Source: Botrytis cinerea B05.10
Taxonomy: Eukaryota; Ascomycota; Leotiomycetes; Helotiales; Sclerotiniaceae
DNA: 64,000 bases
NCBI RefSeq assembly: GCF_000143535.2
Contig: NC_037315.1
Coordinates: 2,661,907 to 2,725,906, forward strand
Reading direction: 5' to 3'
In this document: one piece after another, positions 36,376 through 50,537 of the stretch
Layout: the number at the start of each line of letters is the position of its first letter
Numbering within the stretch: the stretch's first letter is position 1
Translations under genes and position numbers: made by a program
The notes under the pieces: generated by a model
What the model was told of the DNA's origin: nothing
Database searches by the model: none
The model's input: the letters and a program-made list of their open reading frames with translations, nothing else

Positions 36376-39300
36376 TAAGACCTTATTTATATAATATAAA
36401 TCAAGTTATTAATATATAAACTTTCTTTCTTTAAATATATCGATTTTCGATTATAAATCAAATTGAAAAACAATATCTTTTATAATAATTTTCTTATCAA
36501 TTATATTATTGTTTTTATTAAAATGTAGCTTTTTATTCAAACAATATTGTTTTTTATACATTACTATTTCTTTTATATTTATATTATATATTTCTAATTG
36601 GTGAAGATATAAGATTAAAAGATCTTTATAGAAAGTAATTTTTTTTCAATCTAAAATTCTTTATATATTATATTACATTTCTATAGATAATATTGGATAG
36701 CATTTATAAATTATATAAAATGAAATCAGATTAATTAATTGGTATATAATAATCCTATTTACAAATAATATTGAATTTAAATAATATAATTATCCACTTT
36801 TATTATTTATTATCTTTATTAATTTATCAGTTATAAATCTATATCCTCGTTTAATTTAACTATTTACTTTCAAATTGTAAATAGAGATTTATATTTATTT
36901 AATTTTATACTTTCTTAAGAAATATTCAATATATATCTTGTTTTCGGATCCTTTGTTTATAAAAACCTTATTAAAAACTAAATACTTATAAATAATATTT
37001 CAAATGAAGATAGTAATGATTTATAATATTATATTTTTTAATAGCTTGGCTTTAATTCAATTTAATAAATCATTTTGTAAAGAAACAAGATATTTGTAAT
37101 TGTTATTTAGGGATATATATATAATATCTAAATTGTATTTTTATTAATAGATACTTATTTATATAAGATATAAAAATTCTTTTTAAATATTGAATTATTA
37201 TTTCTAATAATTAGAATAAGATTTGATAAATTGTTTAATATCTTTATATATTTTATTTCAATAATAGAATTTGTATATCTTATTAAATGTATTTTCAATC
37301 CCTTTATAATTATATACTTTATATAAATTATTGATTAATAATATCCTTTATTATTAATTATCAATAATCTTATAATATGATATATTACGAATCTCATTTC
37401 TATATAAATATTCCTTATATATAAAGAATCCTAAAGTATGCTTTTTAAATTTCAAAAATTCTTGATTTATTATATCTTTGGGATATTACAAACTGATTAG
37501 ATATTGAGTAATCTTTTAACTTTCAATATTATATCCCTTATTCAATTTGTAATTTTATAAAAAGTTTGTGAAATTATATATAATAGAAACATCTTCTATA
37601 TTATTGAATTGATTTATAATTTATTTATTAATATCTTCCTTCTTATTTTCTTTAAATATATTAAAGAGTGTAGCTAATCTTTTTAATAATTTATTAATAA
37701 TAGTATGGGCTGTATCTTTAATATATTGTATTTTAAAATCGAATAGTCTAATCTATATAATCTATTAAGTAATAAAAGCTTTGAAAAGATTTATTATTAT
37801 TTGATTCAATTAAGCAATTAAGACTTTGATATTTGTTTTCAAAACGAAGTATATTTTATATAAATTGAATCTATATTTTCAAAGAGCTTTCAATACTCTT
37901 TTATATTTTCTTTTTATTATATTATAGTTTTTTTTGGTATTATTTTATAATTCATTTTTAAAATGTGTAATGGTATATTTTTCTTCAAATTCTTATTTTA
38001 AATATACTTTCTATTTATTAATATTAATATCTATTTTGAAAACAATTTGTTTAATAATTGTTATATCTTTATAATCTAAAAATATCAAAATTGAAGATTT
38101 AATTAAATTCTTCTTTAACAATTTCATTATTTATTTTTGTTCAATTGTTTATAAGAATTCAATATCCTTTTTAAATAAGTGATATAATGATTTCGTTTTC
38201 TATATAAACTTTTCAATTTATATTCAATAGTATATACAGATATCTAGGAATATTTGAACTTCTGTTGCTGATTTGGGTTCTAATTAGTTAAGGATCTTTT
38301 TGATTTTGGCTTTTATAAACTTTTATTTTTCTAATCCAATTATATAATCTATCACTTCTATTCCATTATAGTATTATTTAAACTTTATATTAATAATATA
38401 GTTTATATATTCAAAACGTTTAAGGGTTTTATCAATTGTTTAAATATATTTTAAAATGAACTTTTGTATATCTGGTACTATTTCTTTATTATTATATATC
38501 GTTTTTGATCCTTTAATATCAATATTGTTTAAAAAGGATATTGTTATTAACGAAGTCAAATCATTAAGAATTTTTATAATAATATAATAAAATTAAATTA
38601 TCGAATTGATTACTTTTTAAGAAAGTATAATATATTAAAGAAGATTAAGTGGGATCTGGAAAATTGTTAAGTCTCTATTTTCAAAAATCAGAAATATTTA
38701 ATCATAATTAGAAAAGAAGTCGATTAGTAAAGCTATTATGCAATCTATAAAATTTTCCATAAAAGCATTTATATTAAAAAATAGATTTATATTTCGAATT
38801 ATATATCGATTCAATTCTATTATAGTATTAATAATTCGATAAATACCTAAGGTCTTCTTTTTTATTAAGAATTATAGATTACAATAAAACCCATTATATA
38901 ATTCAAAGATTCCTTGTTTTATTCTATCTTTAAATATAATAGAAACTATTTTCATTAAGGCTTTTAGAATTAGGAAATCAAATGTTTGTTAAACTTTATA
39001 AAAAACAATTCTAATTCTTTATAATAAAGCTATATCCTTTTGTATTTATTCAGTATATATTCAATCGAATATTAAGATTCCTTTTCGATTAAGAAGGTAG
39101 GCTATTAATATGTCTTTTTCCAAATTTGTTAAAAGATCTCTATAATCAATTATCTTTATTCTTTTAAAAGTAAATCGATATCTTTTAGATTCTTTATTAA
39201 AATAGAGTATAAAAAACTCTTTCTATTTCCTAGATAGCTTTTAATATAGATTTTTTAATTGATTATATTCAAATTAATTATCTCTTTTATTAAAGAATTC

Positions 39301-39764
39301 TTTAATAATATTATCTGATTAATTTGAGAAACGGATCTTTATAACTTTGTTTTTATATATTATATTTACTTATTCTATATCTTTATTTATAATATAAATA
39401 TTAAACAATTCTTTAAAGATTTATAAGAAAACAATATGTTTTCCCTTATCTAGCTTATTTAATATATTGAAATAGAACTTTTGAAATTCAATATTAAAGG
39501 AAGTATATATTCTTACAAAATGCTTTGGCTTATTATTATAATAACTTTGCAAAAAGTTTGTGAAATTATTTAGATTAGGGAAATTAAAGGAATTGCTAAT
39601 ATATTATTTCCTCAATATATTAATACTTAGTTTTCCAATTATATAACTATTTGAAACTTTTATTCTGTATTTTAAATGCTAATTTGAATTTCTCTATTAT
39701 TATTTATAATTATAAGATATTATATATCATTTTGATATACAAAATTAATCTTTTCTATAATAAA

Positions 39765-40037
39765 CTATAATATTCCTAATAATAATTTGTTATAAACATT
39801 TTTTATAATATATATATTAATTATATTCAAGATTCTTCCTAATATAATACAAATATCTTTATAAATTCCTTTAAGATTCAACAAATCTATATTAATATTT
39901 ATAATAATTGTTTGAACTAGACTAATAAATAAATTAAGTTTCTTAACTATAATAATATTGATTAAGTTAATTATTGATTCTAAATTCGAAATTATATTGA
40001 TTAATCCTAAGCTATTAATATTAACTTTAATCTTCAA
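39765..40037 (-). pseudogene. Retropepsin-like protease remnant of element 3
   Basis: 90 open residues whose hydrophobic pattern and ending (GIYKDICIILGRILNIIN) resemble the C-terminal half of retrotransposon aspartic proteases. These end in a VDxxYxxLLGxPW-like strand just before RT. The catalytic DTG/DSG lies upstream of the open part and is not intact. Position, upstream of RT on the same strand, agrees with gag-pol order. Confidence 0.5.
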
Positions 40038-43000
40038 AAGGCTTTCTTTATCTTCATTTATAATATATATTAAATCGATATAGTTTATTTATTTTGAAGT
40101 TTCGAATTGAAGATTAATAAAAAGTCAATTAATGGTATTAATCAAATAACTATTTAATTCTAAAGGTATAATAGGATTATCTATTTTAATTATTTATTTT
40201 TTCTAAATGACTAAATATTTCTTGAATATCAATTCTAAAAATACATTAACAATTGATAAAAGAATATCTTTATCAAGCTTTTCTATATTACCAAAGATAT
40301 TTATCATAAGCTTAGATATTATTCTCTTTTTTGATTTCTTAATCTTATCAATAATCCTTTTATAAATAATCTCTAGTTTATTAAAATCTTAAATATCTAT
40401 AGATTCAATATCTGACTCAATTCTATTATAATTAAAAATATCTTTTTCAAGAAATATTAAATGAGCATATTTAAAAATCTTTAAAGTAAAAATAAAATTC
40501 TAATTCTTTATATTTTTAATAGATATTTTGTAAACCTTATTAAAACTATATAAAGGTTGATTATATTTCCTAAATTCAAAACTAATTGTATTAATATATT
40601 CTTTTATAATAAAATTTTCTGAATTATTAATATTAAGAATTTCTATAATATATATATTTTTAATTAATTATACTTACTTTATTTCTTTTTATAATTGATT
40701 TCATTCATTTGATTTAGCTTTCAAACTTATTATTTTAATAAAGGAATCTTGAATTTTGTAATTATAAATAATAAATAAAAGATTCTTTTTTATATTTTTT
40801 GATTTTTAAAATAGCTTGTTATATTAATTATAATATATATATCTATAATTAATGTATTTTTTAAAGATAGAATAATCCTTTTTGAAATTATAATCTTCTT
40901 TTTTAGGATATTGATTTTAATAAAAGTAATAATATCTTTTTTAAACGATATTGATATATTCTATATTATTATTTATATTATCTTGTATATTATTCAAATC
41001 TAAAAAGGAATAATATATTGATATTTGGGATTGTATAGTAAAAGGGATTCTATAATTTGAATAAGAATTAAGTATCTGTATTTTTTCTTTCATTCTTTTA
41101 AAAACTTTTTTTTATTAAGTTATTATAAAAAAGCTCTCAAGTATTTTTGTAATTTGTTTAATATTATTTATTTTTAGAATAATAAAACTTTTGATTTACA
41201 TTTTGGTTTTTTTGAATAAAATAATAATATCGATCAATTCTTTTAAACTCAAATCTTTTTTAGAATCGCTTATTTCAAGGATCCTAAATTGAAATTCATT
41301 ATTTATATATTGTATTATTTATTAAAAGACTTTATTTCATTCTATTATATTAGATTTCTTTAAATCTATTTTAAATTCAATAATGTATTTGTAAATAGCT
41401 TTTTTAAAGATATTTTTCAAGAAAGTTTTAATAATTTCATTTTTGATTGAAGTTTTATTTCTAATTAAATATTGAATAATTTAATTATATTAATATATAA
41501 AATGTATAAGTATATCAATATTATCTTTCTTTTTCTATTTATATTTCTTAGTAAAATAATAAATATAATCTTTCAAATATATTTTTTAATAAATATTATT
41601 TATTAAATACTCCTTAAAAAATGTAGATTTGAATTTATATTCCCAATTCCAATCTTTTTATTACCATTCTTTTATAGTTTTAATATTCTTTTAAAAAGTT
41701 CTTTCTATTTGTAATAGAATTCGAAAATAGAAGTCTTTCTTATTTATTTTATAATTGTATTGGAATTGTTTTATATCTTTATATTATTTTATAATATTGA
41801 AATTTTGAAATTACAATATTCTTTTTTATTTGGGGAGGGACAATGATAAAACATTTGTTTTATTTAGTTATTCCAAAATAATAACAAATTGTATAATACT
41901 AATATATCTATTTTATAGAAATATATTAATATTTTGCTTTTGTTTAATAAACTTGGTTTTTTATTGCTTTTTTACTTATTAAAAAAGTGATCCTCCTTTT
42001 CCTAAAGCTTTGAGGGTATCTTTCTATTTCCGAAAGTTGAATATAATAATTGGAATTGATATATCGAAAGCTGAATTAGAGATTGAATCTCTTTCCCTTA
42101 TTTGATTAGCTTTTTCTTCGAATTTAATAGGTTCTATTTTATTTGAAATGTTTTCTTTTCTTTTTTTTCTAATATTTTATTTTTAATTGATTATTATAGA
42201 TTGTAATCTTAAAAGAATAATAAGACTTTATATTATTATTTTTATACAATTTCAAAATCTTTTATTCTTTTTTATAATTTTGTAAAAAGTTTGTAAAGTT
42301 ATAAAGAGATCTATTACATTTACAATAATCAATATTTCACTACTTTTTTAATATATTAATATTGAACTTTCTTTAATTTGTAATCTTTTATTTTCCCAAA
42401 TTTTCGAAATAGCTTTTAATTAAGGAAATATCTTTATTCTTTATTTCCCTTTTATTATTAAATAAGAGAGAATTTATTCTTATATTATCGATAAATATTC
42501 TTCAGATGGTAATTAGTTTATTTTTATTCTGATTATATATAATCAAAACTCTATAGGAATTTTCTAGCCCTATAGACTTTTGAATTTTCATCTTATTTAT
42601 TCTAATATCCTTTTATTTATATAATTTGTAAATTAAAAAAGCAAAGATTCTTTTTTAATTTTCAAACGATATTAATATTTCATTAGAAGATTATTTTGTT
42701 CAAAATAATTATAATATATTCTTTTAATATTATAATAAATATAAATACAATAATAAAGTTTTTCAATCCTTTTTTACTTTTATATTATAAGATCACATAT
42801 CGATTTTGAATTTTTAAAGAAATAATATCTTCTTTATTGTAATAATTACAAATTACAATATTATATCATTTATAGATATTTCGATATTCTTATTATTTCA
42901 ATCTACCTTTTGTATTTAATAACTATTTACTTTTTGAAAACAATTCAAAAGCTCAAATTCGCATATAGCTATTTAATCTTTCAATATTTTCTTTTCTATA

Positions 43001-43420
43001 TAGATTATTAATATAGAAAAATAGAAGATAATAATGGTTATATAAAAAAAGCTTTTGTATATATTAAGTATAAAGCAAGTGGCTATATATAATAAAATGG
43101 GATAAATCGTTATATTGCAATAGTGAGGTGAGGGAGATAGTAAGAGTTGGGTATTCAATTCTTCAGAAGATAACTTTAGAAGGTAGAAAATTCGATGATA
43201 TTTTTAGGTCTACAGAAGAGAAGCTATAAATACTAAACGTTGGTAACACGTGACCCTGAAGTCACGTGTTTTCACTCTCACAATATTATAGATTTCCTTT
43301 AAATTATAAATATAAGAGATTCATTCACATTTTAAAAAATAATAAGTATAATTTATATAAATAAAAATCATAATAAAATATCTTTTGAAGTAATTATTGA
43401 TTTGATTATTATAGAGCAGA

Positions 43421-43738
43421 TTATAATAAGATTATAAAAGTTATTTCTATTAGAAGTAATCGACTTCCCTATTAATTCATAAAAGTATAAAGTATTCCAG
43501 ATACTTTTGAAATAATAAATCTATTATATATACTCAATCAAACAATTACTTTCTAATACTTATTTCTATTTTATACAAATCTATTCAATATATATCAACT
43601 AAAAAGGAATTGGCAATTCTATAAATATAAAGTATTAGAAATACAATAACTGTAATTGAATCAATTATCGAAATTAAATTCTAAGTACAATTTATTTTTA
43701 TTCAAATTCATATAAATAAGAATCTCAAAATAAGATAT
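43421..43738. other. AT-rich remnant, no gene
   Basis: It contains a segment (about 43460-43515, GTAATCGACTTCCCTATTAA and following) also found at 56985-57038. That marks an undefined dispersed repeat or the boundary of the element 3b copy. Nothing codes here. Confidence 0.4.
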
Positions 43739-44546
43739 TGTAAAGCTGAAAATATATGACTTTAGGGTTACATATTACTAGCATTTAGTATTTATAGCTT
43801 CTTTTCTATAAATTCAAATAATTATCGAATTTCCTATCTTTTAAAGTTATCTTTTAAAAAATTAAATATCTAACTTTTATCACCTTTCTTATTTCACTAT
43901 TATAATATTATAATTTATTTTATTTTAATAAAAAATCTAAAGAATATAAATTTATTTTGAAAAAAATAAAAACAATTGATTATAAAAATCTTTTAATAGA
44001 TTTAAAAAAAGATATGTTAATAATCTATTTTATTAATTAGAAAGAAATCTTAATATTTGATTAAATATATATTAAATAAATATAAAAGAATATAATTTTA
44101 TTACAAAAAATTAAAATTACTCTTTATAAGATTTAACAAACTTCTAATTTTCTAATTCCAAAAGATTTAATAAAAATAAAATTTATTATATTTAAATATA
44201 AATTAAAATACAAAGTTTTCGAATTATATAATAAATCCTATTATAATTTATAATTCTTAATAAAAAAGAAGATTTTAAATATTTATCAAATTATTAATAT
44301 AATAATAAAATTAAATCAATGTATAATTTGAAATATAAATCTATTTTTTAATATAAATATATTTATAGAAAATTTTAAAGATTATATAATAACTTCATTA
44401 ATCGATTTCTTTTTTAATTATAATCAAATATCTTTCATTTTCAAAAATAAAAATTTAATAATTTTTCAAATATTATTTAATCTCTTTTAATATATTATAT
44501 TTTTTTAAAAAATAATCAATTTAACAATTCAATTCTATCATATTAT

Positions 44547-44893
44547 TGTCACGGGGACACGCTTACTAAGCCGGGACGAGCCCGGACCAGCCCGGGACGA
44601 GGGCCAAGGATCTACAGCTTAAATAAGCATAGAATTCTTATTCAAAAAAGCTACAAGCTTGATTTGAAAAGTTAAATATCAATAATATAATATAAAGGAA
44701 TCGAAGTATTATTGAATTAATTAATAAAAAGGAATTAATATAAATAGACAATTATATAGAGTTTAGTATATGCCCGGGTTTGGTTAGGGCATATGATTAG
44801 TTTTTGATTGAATTGGAACACACTTAACTGCCTGAGGCTCTTATCCCTTATTGAGAACCTATCCGACATATTCCCTATTACAGAACCCTGACA
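44547..44893. mobile_element. Solo LTR, family 4, with internal duplication
   Basis: 347 bp from TGTCACGGGGACACGC to CCCTGACA, flanked by ATTAT on both sides (44542-44546 and 44894-44898). Compared with the copy at 29771 it carries about 21 extra bases, a tandem duplication of the CCGGGACGAG motif near 44573-44603. It is GC-rich and little mutated at its left end. Confidence 0.92.
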
Positions 44894-47800
44894 ATTATTA
44901 TGAAAATTCTTAATAATTTGATTTCAATAATAAAAATATCCTTTTTAAATAATATCAACATCAAAAGTCCAAAAACAATATATAACAACAAAAAAGTAAT
45001 ATTAAATATATAAAAATTCATTTTAAAATATATTTAAATAATTAAGAAAATCTTTAAACATTTTAAATATATAAATTATATTATTAATACAAAGTTTAAA
45101 TAATATTATAATAAAATAAAAATAATACATTATATAATTAATTCAAAAATATAAAAGTTTATAAAAATCAAAATTAAAAAGATTTTGATTAATTAAAATT
45201 CCAATCAATAATAGAAATCCAAATATTTTTAAATATTTATATATATTATAAAACATAAATTGAGAAGTTTATATAGAAAACAAAATTATTATATTATTTA
45301 TTCAAAAAGAATATTGAGTTTTTATAAACAAATAAGCAAAAGAAATAATGAAATTATTAAAAAAGAATTATATTAAACTTTCAATTTTAATATCTTTAAA
45401 TTATAAGAATATAATAATTATTAAACAAATTGTTTTCAAAATTAATATAAACTTTAATAAATAAAAAATATATTTAGAATCAGAATTTAAAAGAAACTAT
45501 AATATTATATATTTCAAAAATGAATTATAAAATAATATTGAAAAAAACTACAATATAATAAAACGAAAATATAGAAAAGTATTAAAAGCTTTTCGAAAAT
45601 GTAAATTCAATTTATATTAAATATATTTCATTTTGAAAATAAATATTAAAGTTTTAATTATTCCATTGAATTAAATTATAATAAATCTTTTTAAAACTCT
45701 TATTATTTAATAAATTATATAAATTAAATTATTTGATTTTGAAATATAATATATTAGAAAGATAATTCATATTATTATCAATAAATCTTTAAAAAGATCA
45801 ACTATAACTTTTAATATATTCAAGAAAAGTAAAAATAAAGATATTAATAAGTGAATTACAAATCAATTCAATAATATAAAAAATATTTTTATTTTATAAA
45901 ATTTTATAAATTTTTTATAGAATTGTAAATTGAATAAAAACTAAAAGATTATTTAATATTTAATCAATCTACAATATCTTAAAAATATAATAAATTAAGA
46001 ATTTTCGAAATTTAAAAAGTATATCTTAGGATTTTCTATATATAAAGAATACTTATATAAAAATGAAACTTGAAATATATTATATTATAAAATTATTGAT
46101 AATTAATAATAAAGAATATTATTAATTGATAATTTATATAAAGTATATAATTATAAAAGAATTGAAAACAAATTTAATAAAATATACAAATTTTATTATT
46201 AAAATAGAATACATAAAGATATTAAACGATTCATTAAATTTTATTCTAATTATCAAAAACAATAATTCAATATTTAAAAAGAATCTTCATATTTTATATA
46301 AATGAATATCTATTAATAAAAATACAATTTAAATATTATATATATATTCTCAAATAATAACTATAAATATCTTATTTCTTTATAAAATGATTTATCAAAT
46401 TGAATTAAAACTAAACTATTAAGAAATATAATATTATAAATTATTATTTTCTTCATTTAAAATATCATTTATAAATATTCAATTTTTAATAAGGTTTTTA
46501 TAAATAAAGGATTTGAAAATCAAATATATATTGAATATTTTTTAAGAAAATATAAAATCAAATAATTATAAATCCTTATTTATAATTCAAAAGCAAATAA
46601 CTAAATCAAATAAGAATATAAATCTATAACTAATAGATTAATAAAGATAATAAATAATAAAAGCGAATAACTATATTGTTTAAATATAATAATATTTATT
46701 AATAAGATAATTAAATATCAATCAATTAATTTGATTTTATTTTATATAATTTATATATATTATTCAGTATTATTTATAAAAATGTAATATAGTATATAAA
46801 AAGCTTTAGATTAAAAAAAGATTATTTCTTATAAAAATCTCTTAATCTTATATTTTCATTAATTAGAAATATATAATTTAAATATAAAGAAAGTAATAAT
46901 ATATAGAAAACAATATTATTTAAATAAAAAATATATATTTTAATAAAAACAATAATATAATTAATAAGAAAATCATTATAAAAGATATCATTTTTCAATT
47001 TAATCTATAATTGAAAATCAACATATTTAGAAAAAGGAAACTTATATATCAATAATTTAATTTATATTATATAAATAAAATCTTATTAAATAAAAATACT
47101 TATATTTTGAAAGAAATAAATAAAACTTTAATTAATAAAGCTTATTCAAAAATTTATTTTAAAAAGTTTATTAAAAGAAAAAAAGAATATATTCTAATTA
47201 GAAAAAAAGGATATAAAAGATATTATTAAAAATAAATTTAAAAATTCTTTTAAAATATTATTAGATTCAAAAAGAAATGAGCGAATTATTCAATATTTCA
47301 TAATAATAAAGAATATAATAAATTAAATATAGAAGAATCAAAATATTATATTATTAATAAATATTATTAATAAATATTAATATTTATTAATATAATAAAC
47401 CTTTTCAATAATATTAAAATAAAATATAATAATAAACTTCGTTTATTTTTATTAAAAATTAAAAATGCTTTTTTTATATTATATCCTTTTATATTATAAT
47501 AGATTAGTAATAGACTGTAGAATTATTAATATATAGACTATAATAATATTATAAACCCCAATGATTTAGTTATAATATATTAGGGGATATTAGATATTTA
47601 AGAAAAGCCTTAAATATATATATTGTGAGGGCGCATATGCCTTCTAAGACACGTGACCGGCTATACTAGTCACATTAGCTAGTTCAATTCATATAAATTG
47701 GAAGCTTCACTTCCAACTTCCCTTTAGATCTTTATTAATAATTATAATTACTATATATTACCTTCTTTCAATTTCTAATCCTTTATAAAGTTATTAATCA

Positions 47801-48496
47801 TTCTTTCGAATTGAATAAAGGTAATAGTATCCGAAAAAAAGAAAAGAATTTTCCTTTCTAAGTTTTTAGAACAATCAAAAGTCAATCACGATATTATTTA
47901 GATAGACCCTAAACAAATCCTAAACTATTTATAAATTATATTATAATATACATTTTGAAAAACAAAAGAATTATTTAAAAATGATTATCAAAAATACTAG
48001 ATTTAAAGAATTATTAATAGATCTTAAAAAATTATCAATTTCATTTTTATTATTATAATAAAACAATAATCCTGAATCGAATCAAAAGGGAGAAGATACA
48101 AATCAAAAAAATAAATAATCCAAAATTAATCGTTTAAAAATGAAAGGAGTTATTAAATGAAATAAACAATTAGAAATAATAATTTTAAATAAGAACAAAA
48201 AAGGAGTGAGCTTATCAAAATCCTATATAAATAATAAATCAAATAGTTCCCCATTTTCTCAAAGAAGTATATTCCCTATTTCAATATAAGTCATCCCAAT
48301 CCAAACAATTTCTATCAATCATTTACAAAATAATAATTTACAAATTATTATAGATAATCAAAACCCAATAAGATATATTAATTCTTCTCCCCATTCAAAT
48401 ATATTAAAAAAATTATAAAAGATTATTATAAAATAAAAGAAACAATTAAAAATATAAATTAAAAAGGATCGAAAAAGAAAAATAAGAATATTAATA

Positions 48497-48757
48497 ATGA
48501 AATATCAACTAATAGTTTTTATTTATAATATCCCTTTCGAAAATTTTGAAAAAATCAATAATATACCATTACAATCTAAATCAGAAGGCCTTATAGAAAT
48601 CAAATTAATCAGATCATTACCATTAAACATTAAGAACCCACCAATTATCATAATTGTTAATGCAAATCCGATATCACTTCTAAACTCTATTTGGAATAGA
48701 TTTAGAATTAAGATATCTTTTTTATTTGAAAAAGAAAAGATAAATATTAGATTATAG
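48497..48757 (+). pseudogene. Gag-region remnant of element 2b
   Basis: 86 open residues starting MKYQLIVFIYNIPFENFEKI. They sit about 700 bp after the 5' LTR, in a different frame from pol, which suits a gag ORF. The related copy at 30880 carries the same segment with more stops. No zinc-knuckle Cys are visible in the open part, and the identity as gag rests on position. Confidence 0.5.
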
Positions 48758-50537
48758 ATTATGAAATTAAAGGATTATTTTATATTAAAAGGAATCTCAA
48801 ATATTATATAACAAATAGTCTTAATTAGAAATTATATAAGAGAAAGTATTAAAAAATGTATTATATTGGTAAGATTGTATAGTGAATCTTTTATTATAAT
48901 CAAATTCGAAAATTGGAATCTATTGAAAGAATGACTGTTTAGTCAATACAACCCCAATAATACCGATCTAAAAGCCAATCTTCGTATAGCAAAAGCTATT
49001 ATATTCAAGAAACAATTAATATAAGATTTCAATAATTATTTCGAATCTATTTTATAAAATATCTTATAGATATATAAGAATCAATTAATAATAATATATT
49101 ATTTAATAAAGTTTACAAAATCTATTTTAATATATATCTATATAGATTATAATAGAATATTATTAATAACTTTTAAAGGATTTAAAACAACAATGCAAAA
49201 TATAGAAAACTTTTTTCAAATCTAAAAACAACTATTTCCAATTAATAATAAATAAATCAGATTTGAAAAAGGAAAAAAGCTAGATAACAAAATCCAAATG
49301 AATATATCAAATATTTATAGATATAATAATAATATAGGGGAAAAAAAAAGGAAGGAAATAAGATTCCTGGAAATCTTATAAAAATAAAAAAAGAAACGAA
49401 AAAAAAATAAAATTTATTTTAAATATAGAAAGATAGGATATTGAATAGAAAATTATAAATAATAAAACGATTAAAATAAAGATATTAAATATTTAGGAAA
49501 TATTAATCCTTTTTGATAATAAAAGTATTAAGATATAAAGGAAATAATAATTTTAAAATAATTTATATAAAATTTAGAAAGGATTTAAAAGGTTTTTCAA
49601 TTGTTATTAGAAAAAGGGATAAGAATTTATAGAATTATTAAGTATAAAATTCAATATAAAAAAAAACAAAATAATATCAATTATTAGATATTATATAATT
49701 ATTTTATATTTATTAATTAGAAGAAATTCCAACGATATTGGTGTTGATATAAAAAAAGGAAATGCGATAGTTGATAGTATTAGGATTATATAATATAGGA
49801 TTACTAATAAAAGTACAAAATTATTATTATTAATATTATATTTATAAAAATGTTATAGATTTTCTTTAAATTATAAATATAAAAGATTTATTTCAAATAA
49901 CAAATATAATCTATATAAATAAAAATAATAATAAGATATCTTTTAAAATAATTATTGATTCAATTGTAATAACAAATTTCATTTCTTTAAAAATAATAAA
50001 ATAAATCCAATATAAAGAACTAAATACTTATTACCTATTAATTAAAAATATTAATAGAAATATAATTGAATTAGTATTTATATTAGTTTGTAAAAAGATC
50101 GATTTTGAATATCTTTTATTCAAAGAAAATACAATATCGAAATTCAAAATTATATTATTAAAAATAAATAATATTATATTAGAACTTCCTTAATTTCAAT
50201 AATATAACCTAAAAATAGATTGGAAATTGGAAAAAATGCTTAGGAATAAAAATAATATATTATAAATTATATTAAATATATTTAATTTCTTGAACCTTAC
50301 ATTCGAAATGAATGAAGAGATAAAAAGTCTATCAAAAAAAGAATCAATAATATTAGCATTATTGTTTTTAGCATTTATAGAAAATAAAAAATCAAATCGA
50401 AAAACAATCCAGGCAGTACCTAAACAAATCCCAAATATATACCAGGAATATATCCTATTGTAGAATAAAGAAAAGACAGAAAAATTATTACTATATAGAT
50501 TTAAAATCAATTACAAAATCGTTTTTCGAGAAGATTT

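Larger units (their letters stand above)
32338..43282 (-). mobile_element. Ty3/gypsy-like retrotransposon, family 3 (element 3a), minus strand
   Basis: Related LTRs of about 261-271 bp lie at 32338-32598 and 43012-43282 in the same orientation, flanked by ATAT on both sides. The interior is T-rich on the plus strand, so it codes on minus. It holds a protease remnant (39765-40037) and an RT region (about 38100-39070) that aligns with the plus-strand copy at 44050-45000. The element is heavily mutated and long (10945 bp), so further insertions may be hidden inside. It sits in element 2 copy 2a at the position equivalent to about 49850. Confidence 0.78.
30097..43420 (+). mobile_element. Fragmented old copy of element 2 (copy 2a) interrupted by four insertions
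   Basis: Pieces at 30097-30447, 30719-31018, 31460-31583, 32159-32337 and 43283 to about 43420 align in order with 47950-49950 of the complete element 2. Examples are the shared TTATAATATCCCTTTCGAAA (30893 and 48523) and GATATCACTT-like segments. The gaps are a family 3 LTR, a MITE, a family 1 solo LTR and element 3. Beyond about 43420 the alignment is lost. No functional frame remains. Confidence 0.75.
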
